DNA of 64,000 nt, from NCBI GenBank assembly GCA_044227325.1, contig JBGAFI010000018.1, positions 14,265 through 78,264 on the forward strand. Reading direction: 5' to 3'. The position numbers and the translations under genes are program-made. Under the pieces are notes generated by a model. It made no database searches, was not told the DNA's origin, and saw only the letters and a program-made list of their open reading frames with translations. This DNA comes from PFJX01 sp044227325. Its GTDB lineage: Bacteria; Pseudomonadota; Gammaproteobacteria; Burkholderiales; Thiobacillaceae. Below are positions 54,584 to 62,646 of this stretch, piece by piece (the stretch's first letter is position 1; each line of letters begins with the position of its first letter).

Positions 54584-56137
54584 CTACTGTTCGTGCACGA
54601 CGATTTCGTTGCGGCCCATGTCCTTGGCCTTGTAACACGCGGCATCGGCCGCGGCCAGACATTCGTCCAGGGTCGCCCAACTGGGCGGGACATGCACCAC
54701 ACCGATGCTGGCGCCGATCTGATGGCTGGTGCCTTCCCAGACGAACTTCAGATTGGCGATGCTGTCGCGCACGAGGGTGGCGATCCGTTCCGCCACGTCG
54801 TGGGGGCAGGACAGCAGCATGATGCCGAACTCGTCGCCGCCCAGGCGGGCCAGGACATCGTTGTCGCGGATGCGGGATTGCATGAGCTTGGCGAGCTGCT
54901 TGAGCAGTTCGTCGCCGGCGGCATGGCCGGCGCTGTCATTCACCTGCTTGAAGAAGTCCAGGTCGATGAACATGAGGGACATGGGGTGTTCGTTGGCGCG
55001 CTTGCTGTGCAGGGCGCGGGCGACCCGCTCTTCGAAGGCGCGCCGGTTCATCAGGCTGGTCAGGCCGTCGTGGTCCGCCTGCCAGACCAGTTTGCGCTGC
55101 ATCTCCCTCGCCTCGGTCACGTCGCGGATCACCAGCACGCCGCCCTCGATGTCGCCTTCGGGGGAATGGATGGGCGAGCATTTCCCTTCCACTTCGTATT
55201 CCATGCCCTGGGCGGAGAGCAGGTTCGCCGTGGGGGGGAGTTCCACATGATTGCCGCGCATGACGTCCTCGCCGAGGGGGGCGGTGAGGTCGCTGCGTTC
55301 CTGGCGCTCGAACAGCTTGATGATTTCCCGCAAGGGCTTGTCCCGGGCTTCCCGGGCGGTCAGCCCCAACATGAGTTCCGCCGCGGGATTGATGTGGCCG
55401 ATGCGCATCTCCCGGTCGAAGCGGATGACGCCGTCGGCGATGGCCTGGATGGTGACCTGGGCGCGCTCCTTTTCCTCGAACAGGTCTTTTTCCATGCGGC
55501 GGCTGAGCCGGACCACGAAGACGGTGATGATGGCGCCGACCAGCATGGCGACCACGGACAGGGCGATGGACAATTGCCGCGCCCGATCGCGGGCCGACTG
55601 GGCTTCGCGCAACGCCTCCCGGTTCTTCATGCGTTGCAGTTCGAGCAGCCGGTCCCAGCCTTCCATCATGCGTTTCTGGTGCGGAAACAGGTCGTTGTTG
55701 ATGCGCGCGCGCGCCTTGCCCAGCTCGTCGGCGCGGATCAGGTCGAGCACTTGGCCAGCCTTTTCCTCCACCTGGCGGACTTCGCCGCGCATGTCGCTCC
55801 ACAGCTGGAATTCCTCGTCGTCCAGCGGGAGGGAGAGGAAACGGTCGCGCACCCGGATGAAGTCCACCGCCATTTGCGAGAAGCGCATGGTTTCCTCGTC
55901 CCTGAGGAAGGGGTCGGGTTGGCTGGCGGCGAGCAGCAGTGACTGGAAGCGGGCTTCATGCAGGCCGTGCATGATGGCGGCGAATTCCGCCTTCTGGTTG
56001 CGTTCGGAGACGATGGCGGTGAGCTGCTCGCTGATCAGACGGATGTGGGTCACGCTGATCGCGGTGACCGAGAGCAGGAGCAGCAGGATCACGCCGAATC
56101 CGGCGATGACGGGAACCTGGATGGAGGGACGTCTCAT
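54584..56137 (-). CDS. Diguanylate cyclase with periplasmic sensor, PAS and GGDEF domains
   Basis: A 517-residue membrane sensor. Helix 1 (residues 9-30), a helical periplasmic region (about 35-190) like four-helix-bundle chemosensors, helix 2 (about 195-215, IALSVVAMLVGAIITVFVV), a PAS domain (about 230-345), then GGDEF (about 360-515) with the intact active site RLGGDEFGIML and an I-site RDND five residues before it, so product inhibition is expected. It makes cyclic di-GMP. The start at ATG 56137 lacks a ribosome-binding site but overlaps the stop of a 28-codon ORF that has one. Confidence 0.9.
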   Translation of the reverse strand: MRRPSIQVPVIAGFGVILLLLLSVTAISVTHIRLISEQLTAIVSERNQKAEFAAIMHGLHEARFQSLLLAASQPDPFLRDEETMRFSQMAVDFIRVRDRFLSLPLDDEEFQLWSDMRGEVRQVEEKAGQVLDLIRADELGKARARINNDLFPHQKRMMEGWDRLLELQRMKNREALREAQSARDRARQLSIALSVVAMLVGAIITVFVVRLSRRMEKDLFEEKERAQVTIQAIADGVIRFDREMRIGHINPAAELMLGLTAREARDKPLREIIKLFERQERSDLTAPLGEDVMRGNHVELPPTANLLSAQGMEYEVEGKCSPIHSPEGDIEGGVLVIRDVTEAREMQRKLVWQADHDGLTSLMNRRAFEERVARALHSKRANEHPMSLMFIDLDFFKQVNDSAGHAAGDELLKQLAKLMQSRIRDNDVLARLGGDEFGIMLLSCPHDVAERIATLVRDSIANLKFVWEGTSHQIGASIGVVHVPPSWATLDECLAAADAACYKAKDMGRNEIVVHEQ

Positions 56138-56220
56138 TGGGTCGCGGCTGGCTGGCTGGGCATTGCCGTCGTGGCTGTGATGGGGGTCACCCGGATGGCG
56201 GAGCAAAGCGCGAAATCCAT
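56134..56220 (-). CDS. Possible 28-codon leader ORF of the diguanylate cyclase gene
   Basis: ATG 56220 follows AGAGGAGACGAAAC, the best ribosome-binding site in the area, and opens a 28-residue frame beginning MDFALCSAIRVTPITATTAM. Its TGA overlaps the ATG of the cyclase (ATGA). The cyclase start itself has no Shine-Dalgarno match, so translation may be coupled. No conserved motif is seen in the peptide. Confidence 0.35.
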   Translation of the reverse strand: MDFALCSAIRVTPITATTAMPSQPAATQ

Positions 56221-56276
56221 GTTTCGTCTCCTCTCGCGAAATTTGGCGGCAATGCTGCTGCCAACGCGAGACGGCG

Positions 56277-56540
56277 TCAATCGAGAAGTTCCAAATCCAG
56301 CAGCGCGTCGTTGAGGCTGGCGCGGTCCTCGCTGAGCACCCTGAGCACGCGGGTTTCCACCCCGTATTCCCAGGGGTGGCCATGCTGGTCCGCCATCAGG
56401 GTGGCGGGCGCGACGGGCTCCAGGACCAGGGAGGGCGGCGATTCCAAAATCTCCACCACCACGCAGATGTCGCCCTGATGACGGACCTTGAGGCCGATCA
56501 GGGTGCGCAGATGCGGCAGGGAGATGAATGGCTCGTTCAC
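56277..56540 (-). CDS. Conserved small hypothetical protein, 87 aa
   Basis: An 87-residue protein: LPHLRTLIGLKVRHQGDICVVVEILESPPSLVLEPVAPATLMADQHGHPWEYGVETRVLRVLSEDRASLNDALLDLELL. The strand-rich first half (GLKVRHQGDICVVVEIL) resembles small SH3-like or PRC-like beta barrels. I do not recognise a named family. It overlaps the end of the glutamine amidotransferase gene by four bases (ATGA) and lies upstream of the cyclase on the same strand. Confidence 0.6.
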   Translation of the reverse strand: MNEPFISLPHLRTLIGLKVRHQGDICVVVEILESPPSLVLEPVAPATLMADQHGHPWEYGVETRVLRVLSEDRASLNDALLDLELLD

Positions 56541-57241
56541 CCGCGCAAGCCTTCCAGCCAGCGGTCATAAAGCCGTTCGGCGGTCCGGTTGAGGGCGGGC
56601 AGGCAGGCCGCGTTCATCGCTTGCATCGCTTCCGGCGTCTGCACCGCCGGGCTGGCGGCGGCGGCGATCTCGTCCGCGCCGATCTCGCACCAGTTCCGGA
56701 TCATGGCCTCGGTCATTTCCACGTGGCATTGCATGCCCAGGTGCTTGCCCATGGCGTAAGCCTGATTCGGGCAATGGGCGCTGGACAGGATGCGGGTCGC
56801 GCCGGGGGGGAGGGTGAAGGTTTCGCCGTGCCAGTGGAAAGCTTCGAATTCGGCGATATCCCCGAACCAGTGCCTGGCTTCAGGCGTGTCGACGACGCTG
56901 ACCCGGCCCCAGCCGATTTCCTTGATGGGGTTGCGGCCGATCTCCCCGCCCAGGGCTTTCGCGATCAACTGGCCGCCCAGGCAATGGCCGAGAACCGGGA
57001 TATCCGCGGCGACGGCGGCCCGGATCAGGTTCAGGATGCCGGGAATCCAGGGCAGGCCATCGTTCACGCTCATCGGGCCGCCCATGAACACCAGACCGGC
57101 GTAGGCGTCGGGCGCGGCGGGCACGGCTTCGCCCCGGTCGATGGCGATGAGTTGCCAGGGCAGATTCCGGGAATCCAGAAAGGTGGCAAAATGGCCCGGG
57201 CCTTCCGTGGGAGCGTGGCGAAAAATGGCGATGGGTTTCAT
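56537..57241 (-). CDS. Class I glutamine amidotransferase-like protein
   Basis: A 234-residue GATase1 protein: VFMGGPMSVNDGLPWIPGILNLIRAA, VLGHCLGGQLIAKALGGEIG with the nucleophilic Cys, and EFEAFHWHGETFTLPPGATRI with the catalytic His. It resembles stand-alone GMP-synthase-like amidotransferases and gamma-glutamyl hydrolase-like enzymes acting on small molecules; the substrate is unknown. Its ATG (57241) shares a CATG palindrome with the ATG of the divergent protease gene. Confidence 0.82.
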   Translation of the reverse strand: MKPIAIFRHAPTEGPGHFATFLDSRNLPWQLIAIDRGEAVPAAPDAYAGLVFMGGPMSVNDGLPWIPGILNLIRAAVAADIPVLGHCLGGQLIAKALGGEIGRNPIKEIGWGRVSVVDTPEARHWFGDIAEFEAFHWHGETFTLPPGATRILSSAHCPNQAYAMGKHLGMQCHVEMTEAMIRNWCEIGADEIAAAASPAVQTPEAMQAMNAACLPALNRTAERLYDRWLEGLRG

Positions 57242-57902
57242 GGCGTATACGTATGAGTGGCGGCAAAAGGTCCGGTCATTATGCCTGCTCGCCGTCCTCG
57301 CTTGGACGGGCATCGCGTCGGCCTGGGCCCACGTCACATTGAGCGGCATGCTCGGGGAAAAAGCCCTGATCTCCGTCAACGGCGCGCCGCCCAAGGTGAT
57401 GGCGGTGGGCGATGTGCACCGGGGCGTGAAACTGCTGGCCGTGCGCGGTCAGCAGGTGGAAATCGAGGAGGACGGCCGGCGCCGGGTGCTGGGCATGGGT
57501 TTCTCCGGGAGTGGCGTGCAGGATCCGGTCGGCGCGAAGACCGTATTGACCGCCAACGAGCGTGGCCAATTCTTCGCCCAGGGGCAGGTCAACGGAAGCG
57601 CGACCCAATTCATCATCGATACCGGCGCCACGCTGGTGGCCCTGCCCCGCAGCGTCGCGGAAAAAGCGGGTGTGCGCTTGAACGATGCGACCCCGATGGC
57701 CGTGAGCACCGCGAACGGGCATACCGTGGCCTACAAGGTGACGCTGACCTCGGTCCGCGTGGGCGACGTCAGGGCGAACATGGTGGAAGCCTGGGTCATG
57801 GAAGACCGGCAGTTGCGCATGCCCCTGCTGGGCATGAGTTTCCTCAATCGCGTCAACATGAACCGGGAAGGTGATTTGCTGACATTGAGTCAGCGTTACT
57901 GA
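57240..57902 (+). CDS. Exported retropepsin-like aspartic protease (clan AA)
   Basis: A 220-residue protein with a signal peptide (hydrophobic LCLLAVLAWTGIASAWA, residues about 14-30) and a C-terminal domain with one aspartic-protease motif, FIIDTGATLVALP near residue 127, plus a late LLGMSFLNR, as in TIGR02281-type single-domain retropepsin-like proteases, which work as dimers. It likely acts in the periplasm. The start at 57240 forms CATG with the start of the divergent amidotransferase, leaving no intergenic space. Confidence 0.8.
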   Translation: MAYTYEWRQKVRSLCLLAVLAWTGIASAWAHVTLSGMLGEKALISVNGAPPKVMAVGDVHRGVKLLAVRGQQVEIEEDGRRRVLGMGFSGSGVQDPVGAKTVLTANERGQFFAQGQVNGSATQFIIDTGATLVALPRSVAEKAGVRLNDATPMAVSTANGHTVAYKVTLTSVRVGDVRANMVEAWVMEDRQLRMPLLGMSFLNRVNMNREGDLLTLSQRY

Positions 57903-57970
57903 GCGGCGCCGGCAACAGGCCCATCCGCGCGGGCCCGCGCCTCCGTGGAAAACGCGGTTTCGAGTCCCGC

Positions 57971-58807
57971 TCAGGCTTGCGCGGTCTTGTCGTTCTCGAT
58001 CAACGCGTAGGCCGAGTGGTTATGGATGGACTCGAAGTTCTCCGCCTCCACCACATAGGCGTCGACGCGCGCTTCCTTGTTCAGGGCGGCGGCCACGTCC
58101 CGCACCAGATCCTCGACGAACTTGGGATTCTCGTAGGCCTTTTCCGTGACGAACTTTTCGTCCGGCCGCTTGAGCAGGCCGTACAACTGGCTGGAGGCAT
58201 TCTCCTCGGCGATCTGGATGATGTCCTCGATCCACACGAATTCGTTGGTGCGCACCGTGATGGTGACGTGGGAACGCTGGTTGTGGGCGCCGTATTCGGA
58301 GATTTTCTTGGAGCAGGGACATAGGCTGGTGCAGGGCACCAGCACCTTCATGGTTTGCAGGTATTGGCCATCCTTGATCTCGCCGATGAAGGTGACGTCA
58401 TAGTCCATCAGGCTTTTCACCCCGGATACCGGCGCCTGCTTGTTGACGAAGTAGGGGAAATTCATCTCGATATGGCCGGATTCCGCTTCCAGCTTCTTCA
58501 CCATCAGGCGCAGCACCTGTTCGAAGGATTCCACCGAGAATTCCCGCTCGTTGCCGTTGAGGATCTCGATGAAGCGGGACATGTGCGTCCCCTTGAAATG
58601 GTGCGGCAGGTAGACGTACATGCCGAAGGTGGCGATGGTGTGCTGGGCGCCGCCGGTCTTGTCGAGGACCTTGACCGGATGGCGGATGGCCTTGATGCCC
58701 ACCTTGTCGATGGCGATCTTGCGGGAGTCCGGATAGTTCTGCACGTCCGGAATCGGTTGGGTGGGGCAGGGGGTGGCGGTTTCGCAAACCGCTTCGCAAG
58801 TGCTCAT
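57971..58807 (-). CDS. folE2: GTP cyclohydrolase FolE2 (type IB)
   Basis: A 278-residue FolE2: DVQNYPDSRKIAIDKVGIKAIRHPV, VYLPHHFKGTHMSRFIEIL, VPCTSLCPCSKKISEYGAHNQRSHVTITVR with the catalytic and metal cysteine, and ENASSQLYGLLKRPDEKFVTEKAYENPKFVEDLVRDVAAAL. It converts GTP to dihydroneopterin triphosphate for folate or queuosine and, unlike FolE1, can use metals other than zinc. It is followed on the minus strand by nothing further in this direction. A -35/-10 pair lies about 30 bases upstream. Confidence 0.95.
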   Translation of the reverse strand: MSTCEAVCETATPCPTQPIPDVQNYPDSRKIAIDKVGIKAIRHPVKVLDKTGGAQHTIATFGMYVYLPHHFKGTHMSRFIEILNGNEREFSVESFEQVLRLMVKKLEAESGHIEMNFPYFVNKQAPVSGVKSLMDYDVTFIGEIKDGQYLQTMKVLVPCTSLCPCSKKISEYGAHNQRSHVTITVRTNEFVWIEDIIQIAEENASSQLYGLLKRPDEKFVTEKAYENPKFVEDLVRDVAAALNKEARVDAYVVEAENFESIHNHSAYALIENDKTAQA

Positions 58808-58834
58808 GGCGAGTTCCTAAATATGACTAGACGC

Positions 58835-58863
58835 AGTATAAACCGCCCGAATTCCCGAGTAAA
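58835..58863 (-). promoter_or_regulatory. Sigma-70-type promoter of folE2
   Basis: On the minus strand TTTACT (58858-58863) and TATACT (58835-58840) are separated by 17 bases, a near-consensus -35/-10 pair. Transcription would start near 58828, about 20 bases before the folE2 ATG, which is preceded by AGGAA. No Zur-type box is recognisable. Confidence 0.5.
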
Positions 58864-58888
58864 TCAATCGGGTATGCGTTCCCGATAT

Positions 58889-60733
58889 TTAGCACTGGGG
58901 AATTTCCCTGATTGCCACTTCAATGCCACTGGCGTTCAGGCCGCAACGTTCCAACAGCACGGCATGGTCGCCGTGTTCGACGAAGCGGTCGGGCAGGCCC
59001 AGGTGCCGAATCGGCTTGGTCATCATGCCCATGGCCGCGAGCGCTTCGGCAACGGCCGATCCGGCGCCACCCATGACCACGTTTTCCTCGACGGTGACCA
59101 GCCGCTCGTGGCTTTCGGCGAGGCGGCGGATGAGGTCCAGATCCAGGGGTTTCACGAAACGCATGTCGGCGACCGTGGCGTCCAGGTTTTCCGCCGCCGC
59201 CAGGGCGGGCGCGACCATGCTGCCGAAGGCGAGAATGGCGACGCCGCGACCTTCCCGGCGCACCACACCGCGGCCGATGGGCAGGGTTTCCAGACCCGGG
59301 TCGATCGGCGCGCCCGGCCCGGTGCCGCGCGGGTAGCGCACCGCGCTGGGACCGTCGTAATGGAAGGCGGTGCTGAGCAGGCGCCGGCATTCGTCCTCGT
59401 CGGAGGGCGCGGCGATCAGCAGGTTGGGAATGCAGCGCAGGAAGGAGAGGTCGAAGGCGCCGGCGTGGGTCGGGCCGTCTGCGCCCACCAATCCGGCCCG
59501 GTCGATGGCCAGCAGGACCGGCAGTTTCTGCAGGGCGATGTCGTGGATGAGCTGGTCGTAAGCCCGCTGCAGGAAGGTGGAGTAGATGGCCACCACGGGT
59601 TTGCGGCCCTCGCAGGCGAGGCCGGCGGCGAAGGTCAGTGCGTGCTGCTCGGCGATGCCGACGTCGAAATAGCGCTCCGGGAAGCGCGCGGCGAAATCGT
59701 TGAGGCCGGAACCTTCGCACATGGCCGGGGTGATGCCCACCAGCCGTTCGTCGGCGCCCGCCATGTCGGACAGCCACTGGCTGAACACCTCGGTATAGGT
59801 GGGCTTGTTGCCCGTCTTGGCTTCCACGCCCACTTCGATCTTGAACTTGCCGACACCGTGATACAGGCAAGGGTTGGCCTCGGCGGGATCGTAGCCGCGC
59901 CCTTTCTGGGTGACCACGTGCAGGAACTGGGGCCCCTTGAGCTGGCGGATGTTGAGCAGGGTGGGGATGAGCGCATCCAGGTCGTGGCCGTCGATGGGGC
60001 CCAGGTAGTTGAAGCCGAACTCCTCGAACAGGGTGCTGGGGGTGACCATGCCCTTCAAGTGTTCCTCGGCGCGCCGGGCCAGTTCGTGGATGGGCGGCAG
60101 GCTGGAGAGCAGGCGCTCGCCCTTCCTGCGGATGTTGTTGTACAGGCGGCCGGACAGCAGCTTGGTGAGGTAGGAATTGAGCGCCCCCACGTTGTCGCTG
60201 ATGGACATGTCGTTGTCGTTCAGGACCACCAGCACGTTGGCGTCCATGGCGCCCGCGTTGTTGAGCGCCTCGAAGGCCATGCCGGCGGTCATGGCGCCAT
60301 CGCCGATGACCGCGATGACGCGGCGTTCCTCGCCCTTCAGCTTCGCGGCGACGGCCATGCCCAGGGCGGCGGAGATGGAGGTGCTGGAATGGCCGGCGAC
60401 GAAGGCGTCGTAGGGGCTCTCCTCCCGTTTCGGGAAGCCGGACAGGCCGTCGGTCTGGCGTAGCGTGGCCATGCGCTCGCGCCGGCCGGTGAGGATCTTG
60501 TGTACGTAGGTCTGATGGCCCACGTCCCAGACGATGCGGTCTTCCGGCGTCTCGAACACGCTGTGCAGGGCGACGGTGAGTTCGACGACGCCCAGGTTGG
60601 AGGCGAGATGGCCGCCGGTCTTGGAGACGCTGTCGATGATGTATTCGCGCAAATCCCCGGCCAGGGTCTTCAGATCGTTCCGGTTGAGGGCTCTCAGGTC
60701 GGCGGGGGAGGCGATGGTTTCCAGCAGGCTCAT
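58889..60733 (-). CDS. dxs: 1-deoxy-D-xylulose-5-phosphate synthase
   Basis: A full-length 614-residue thiamine-diphosphate enzyme: SNLGVVELTVALHSVFETPEDRIVWDVGHQTYVHKILTGR, VIGDGAMTAGMAFEALNNAG (TPP motif), LGPIDGHDLDALI, VGIAEQHALTFAAGLA, and AIDRAGLVGADGPTHAGAFDLSFL. It condenses pyruvate and glyceraldehyde 3-phosphate at the start of the non-mevalonate isoprenoid route. It lies 15 bases after ispA on the same strand, as in many proteobacteria. Confidence 0.97.
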   Translation of the reverse strand: MSLLETIASPADLRALNRNDLKTLAGDLREYIIDSVSKTGGHLASNLGVVELTVALHSVFETPEDRIVWDVGHQTYVHKILTGRRERMATLRQTDGLSGFPKREESPYDAFVAGHSSTSISAALGMAVAAKLKGEERRVIAVIGDGAMTAGMAFEALNNAGAMDANVLVVLNDNDMSISDNVGALNSYLTKLLSGRLYNNIRRKGERLLSSLPPIHELARRAEEHLKGMVTPSTLFEEFGFNYLGPIDGHDLDALIPTLLNIRQLKGPQFLHVVTQKGRGYDPAEANPCLYHGVGKFKIEVGVEAKTGNKPTYTEVFSQWLSDMAGADERLVGITPAMCEGSGLNDFAARFPERYFDVGIAEQHALTFAAGLACEGRKPVVAIYSTFLQRAYDQLIHDIALQKLPVLLAIDRAGLVGADGPTHAGAFDLSFLRCIPNLLIAAPSDEDECRRLLSTAFHYDGPSAVRYPRGTGPGAPIDPGLETLPIGRGVVRREGRGVAILAFGSMVAPALAAAENLDATVADMRFVKPLDLDLIRRLAESHERLVTVEENVVMGGAGSAVAEALAAMGMMTKPIRHLGLPDRFVEHGDHAVLLERCGLNASGIEVAIREIPQC

Positions 60734-60748
60734 GGCGCGAATTAGCGA

Positions 60749-61645
60749 TCAGTAACGCCGCTCGACAATGAAGCGGGCGATTTCGGCGAGACGGCGGCTC
60801 GCCGGGCCGAAGGGGGAAATGGCCTGTTCGGCGTCGGCGATCAGGTCGGCCGCGTAGGCGCGCGCTTCCCTGGCCGACATCAGGGTCAGGTAGGTGGCCT
60901 TGCCCTGGGCGGCGTCCTTGCCGGCGGTCTTGCCCAGGGTGGCGGTATCGGTTTCCGAATCCAGCACGTCGTCCATGACCTGGAAAGCCAGCCCGACACA
61001 ATGGGCGTAGCGTTCCAGACCGCCTCGCGCGGGCGCCGCCAGCGCACCCCCGGACAAGGCGCCGAGCAGCACGGCGGCCTGGATCAGGGCGCCGGTCTTG
61101 TGGATGTGCATGAATTCCAGTTCGGCCAGATCCAGAGTCTTACCCGTGCTGTACAGATCGACCGCCTGGCCGCCGGCCATGCCCCGGGAGCCGGCGGCGC
61201 GCGCCAGCAGGCTCAGCATCTCCACCTGGACCGCCGGGTCGAGGCCGCCCCCCGGCGTGGCCAGAACCTCGAAAGCCAGGCTTTGCAGGGCGTCGCCCAC
61301 CAGCATGGCGGTGGCCTCGTCGAACTGGACGTGGCAGGTGGGCTTGCCCCTGCGCAGATCGTCGTCGTCCATGCAGGGCAGGTCGTCGTGGGTCAGGGAG
61401 TAGACGTGGATCAGTTCCACCGCGCAGGCGGCCCGCTCGACCAGGGCAGGGTCGGCGCCCACCGCCTCGCCGGCGGCGAAGGCCAGCATGGGCCGTACCC
61501 GCTTGCCACCGCCCAGCGCGGCATAGCGTTGCGCGGCATGCAGTTTTTCCGGTGTGATGTTCTCTGCTGGCAACACCCGATCCAGGGCGGTTTCCATGCG
61601 CGCCTGGATGGCGCGGGACCAGGCGGCGAAATCAGGAATCGCCAT
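60749..61645 (-). CDS. ispA: Farnesyl/geranyl diphosphate synthase
   Basis: A 298-residue polyprenyl synthase with GGGKRVRPML, the first Asp-rich motif DDLPCMDDDDLRRG, KTGALIQAAVLLGAL, and the second motif QVMDDVLDSETD. It makes C15 farnesyl diphosphate for quinone tails and undecaprenyl phosphate, so it feeds the lipid carrier used by region 1. ATG 61645 overlaps the 3' end of xseB by 14 bases; a longer in-frame start at 61768 lies inside xseB. Confidence 0.95.
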   Translation of the reverse strand: MAIPDFAAWSRAIQARMETALDRVLPAENITPEKLHAAQRYAALGGGKRVRPMLAFAAGEAVGADPALVERAACAVELIHVYSLTHDDLPCMDDDDLRRGKPTCHVQFDEATAMLVGDALQSLAFEVLATPGGGLDPAVQVEMLSLLARAAGSRGMAGGQAVDLYSTGKTLDLAELEFMHIHKTGALIQAAVLLGALSGGALAAPARGGLERYAHCVGLAFQVMDDVLDSETDTATLGKTAGKDAAQGKATYLTLMSAREARAYAADLIADAEQAISPFGPASRRLAEIARFIVERRY

Positions 61646-61913
61646 TGCGTCCTTCCGGCTTGAAGTCTTTGAGCACGCCGTTTTCCAGAACCTTGATCTG
61701 CATTTCTGCGTCGTCCAGGGCGCGCTGGCAGTAGGTGGACAAGGCGACGCCCCGCTTGTAGGCGGCAAGGGAGGCTTCCAGGGAAAGCTTGCCGCCTTCC
61801 ATTTCCTCCACCAGTTGTTCCAGCTCCCGCATCGCGCTCTCGAAATCCTTGGGCTCGGTTTCCCCGGGGAAGAGCTCCTGGTTATTGGCTGGCGGCTTCT
61901 GGATCTTGGGCAT
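61632..61913 (-). CDS. xseB: Exodeoxyribonuclease VII small subunit
   Basis: A 93-residue XseB: KDFESAMRELEQLVEEMEGGKLSLEASLAAYKRGVALSTYCQRALDDAEMQIKVL is the family's helical hairpin. It pairs with XseA to degrade single-stranded DNA. xseB-ispA-dxs is a standard proteobacterial operon. Start at ATG 61913; the gene begins just 18 bases from the tRNA-Met 3' remnant, so the mobile element inserted directly upstream and may have replaced its promoter region. Confidence 0.92.
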   Translation of the reverse strand: MPKIQKPPANNQELFPGETEPKDFESAMRELEQLVEEMEGGKLSLEASLAAYKRGVALSTYCQRALDDAEMQIKVLENGVLKDFKPEGRNGDS

Positions 61914-61930
61914 GGCTTTCAAAGGTGTGT

Positions 61931-61976
61931 TGGTGGGCCCGCACGGACTTGAACCGTGGACCAAAGGATTATGAGT
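61931..61976 (-). tRNA. 3' part of a tRNA-Met(CAU) gene; element attachment-site remnant
   Basis: Read on the minus strand this is a precise tRNA 3' half: anticodon loop CTCATAA, variable loop, T-arm CACGG-TTCAAGT-CCGTG, acceptor strand CGGGCCC, discriminator A and encoded CCA. An elongator tRNA-Met would continue 5' with the matching D-arm and GGGCCCG acceptor strand. Instead homology ends just before the anticodon loop and unrelated AT-rich sequence follows. This is the typical trace of site-specific integration into a tRNA gene, the intact copy being expected at the far end of the element, outside the window. Confidence 0.85.
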
Positions 61977-61983
61977 GTCTTTA

Positions 61984-62066
61984 GTAGTAAGTCTTTGAAA
62001 ACCTTTGTTTGTTAATACAAAGGCTTAGAGTTGGACAAAAGACTATATCACATCGTAGTAAGTCTT
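61984..62066 (+). repeat. Two copies of a 12-base direct repeat, possible integrase arm sites
   Basis: GTAGTAAGTCTT is found at 61984-61995 and again at 62055-62066, 71 bases apart, adjacent to the tRNA junction. Short direct repeats flanking the core of an attachment site are typical integrase arm-binding sites. Confidence 0.55.
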
Positions 62067-62315
62067 CGCTGTTGACACTGCGTCGACAGACCTTGCGCAA
62101 GCCCTGCGGGCCGGGCTCCGCCAGGGTTTCGCTGTCGCTCATCGCTGCGCGAGGCCTACGGCCCCCTTCTGATCCCTTTTGCCTACGGAACACAGCATAA
62201 GGCCGCTCTGTTCCTGCGCGCTCCGCTTGCTTTTGGTTTGACCTTTCCCGCGTGCGGAAAAGGTTTTGCTTTGGCGGCTTCCTGGCAAAGCTCTCCCTCT
62301 TCGGCGCCGGCGGGT

Positions 62316-62545
62316 GTCCGTCTTTCCGTCACCGTTTGCCCTTTTGCGCCGAGATTAGATCGGGCTGGCCACCAGGCAAGGGCCGGCCATGAACGGTTTC
62401 CCCCCCGGCTATCCCATCGACCAGATAAGGCACCTGGTCAATGGGATCAATGGGGACCCCCCATTAAAGGCCGGACAGCTCCCTTGCCTGGTGGCCATCC
62501 CGATCAAGGGTCTCGGCAAGGGCAAACGGTGACGGAAAGACGGAC
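62316..62545. repeat. Large nested inverted repeat (cruciform-capable)
   Basis: Outer arms: 26 bases from 62316 (GTCCGTCTTTCC onward) pair perfectly with 62520-62545. Middle arms: 62358-62382 (GATCGGGCTGGCC onward) pair with 62481-62505 at 24 of 25 positions. Inner arms: ATCCCATCGACCAG at 62411-62424 pair with 62434-62447 at 13 of 14 positions, around a nine-base loop. The whole is a roughly 230-base near-palindrome with three stacked stems, 100 bases before the first gene of the element. Function unknown; a replication, transfer or partition site are options. Confidence 0.85.
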
Positions 62546-62646
62546 GCAGACCGAGCAGCGCTCCGCCTCATCGGGATGCCAGGAAGCAACCGGGCTCCAG
62601 TTCGGGAATCCGGTCGCAGGTGAAAACCCAACCAGGAGAAAGAAAC

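Larger units (their letters stand above)
61977..62646. mobile_element. Non-coding terminal region of an integrated mobile element
   Basis: Some 670 bases with no supportable gene, starting exactly at the tRNA-Met remnant. It holds an AT-rich end with a seven-base-pair hairpin (CCTTTGT / ACAAAGG, 62002-62023), a 12-base repeated motif, a GC-rich stretch, then a very large nested inverted repeat at 62316-62545, and finally the ribosome-binding site of the next gene. The element's integrase is not in view and is presumably at the other end or further right. Confidence 0.7.

Noticed and set aside
58808..58888. A Zur or riboswitch element upstream of folE2
   Set aside because: Only a plain -35/-10 pair is visible; no palindromic Zur-type box or conserved aptamer fold could be recognised in 81 bases.
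61931..61976. A complete tRNA-Met gene here
   Set aside because: The 5' acceptor strand, D-arm and 5' side of the anticodon stem are missing on the minus strand beyond 61976.
62316..62545. Inverted repeat as a CRISPR or insertion-sequence terminal repeat pair
   Set aside because: There are no regularly spaced direct repeats, and only about 60-100 bases without a transposase lie between the arms.
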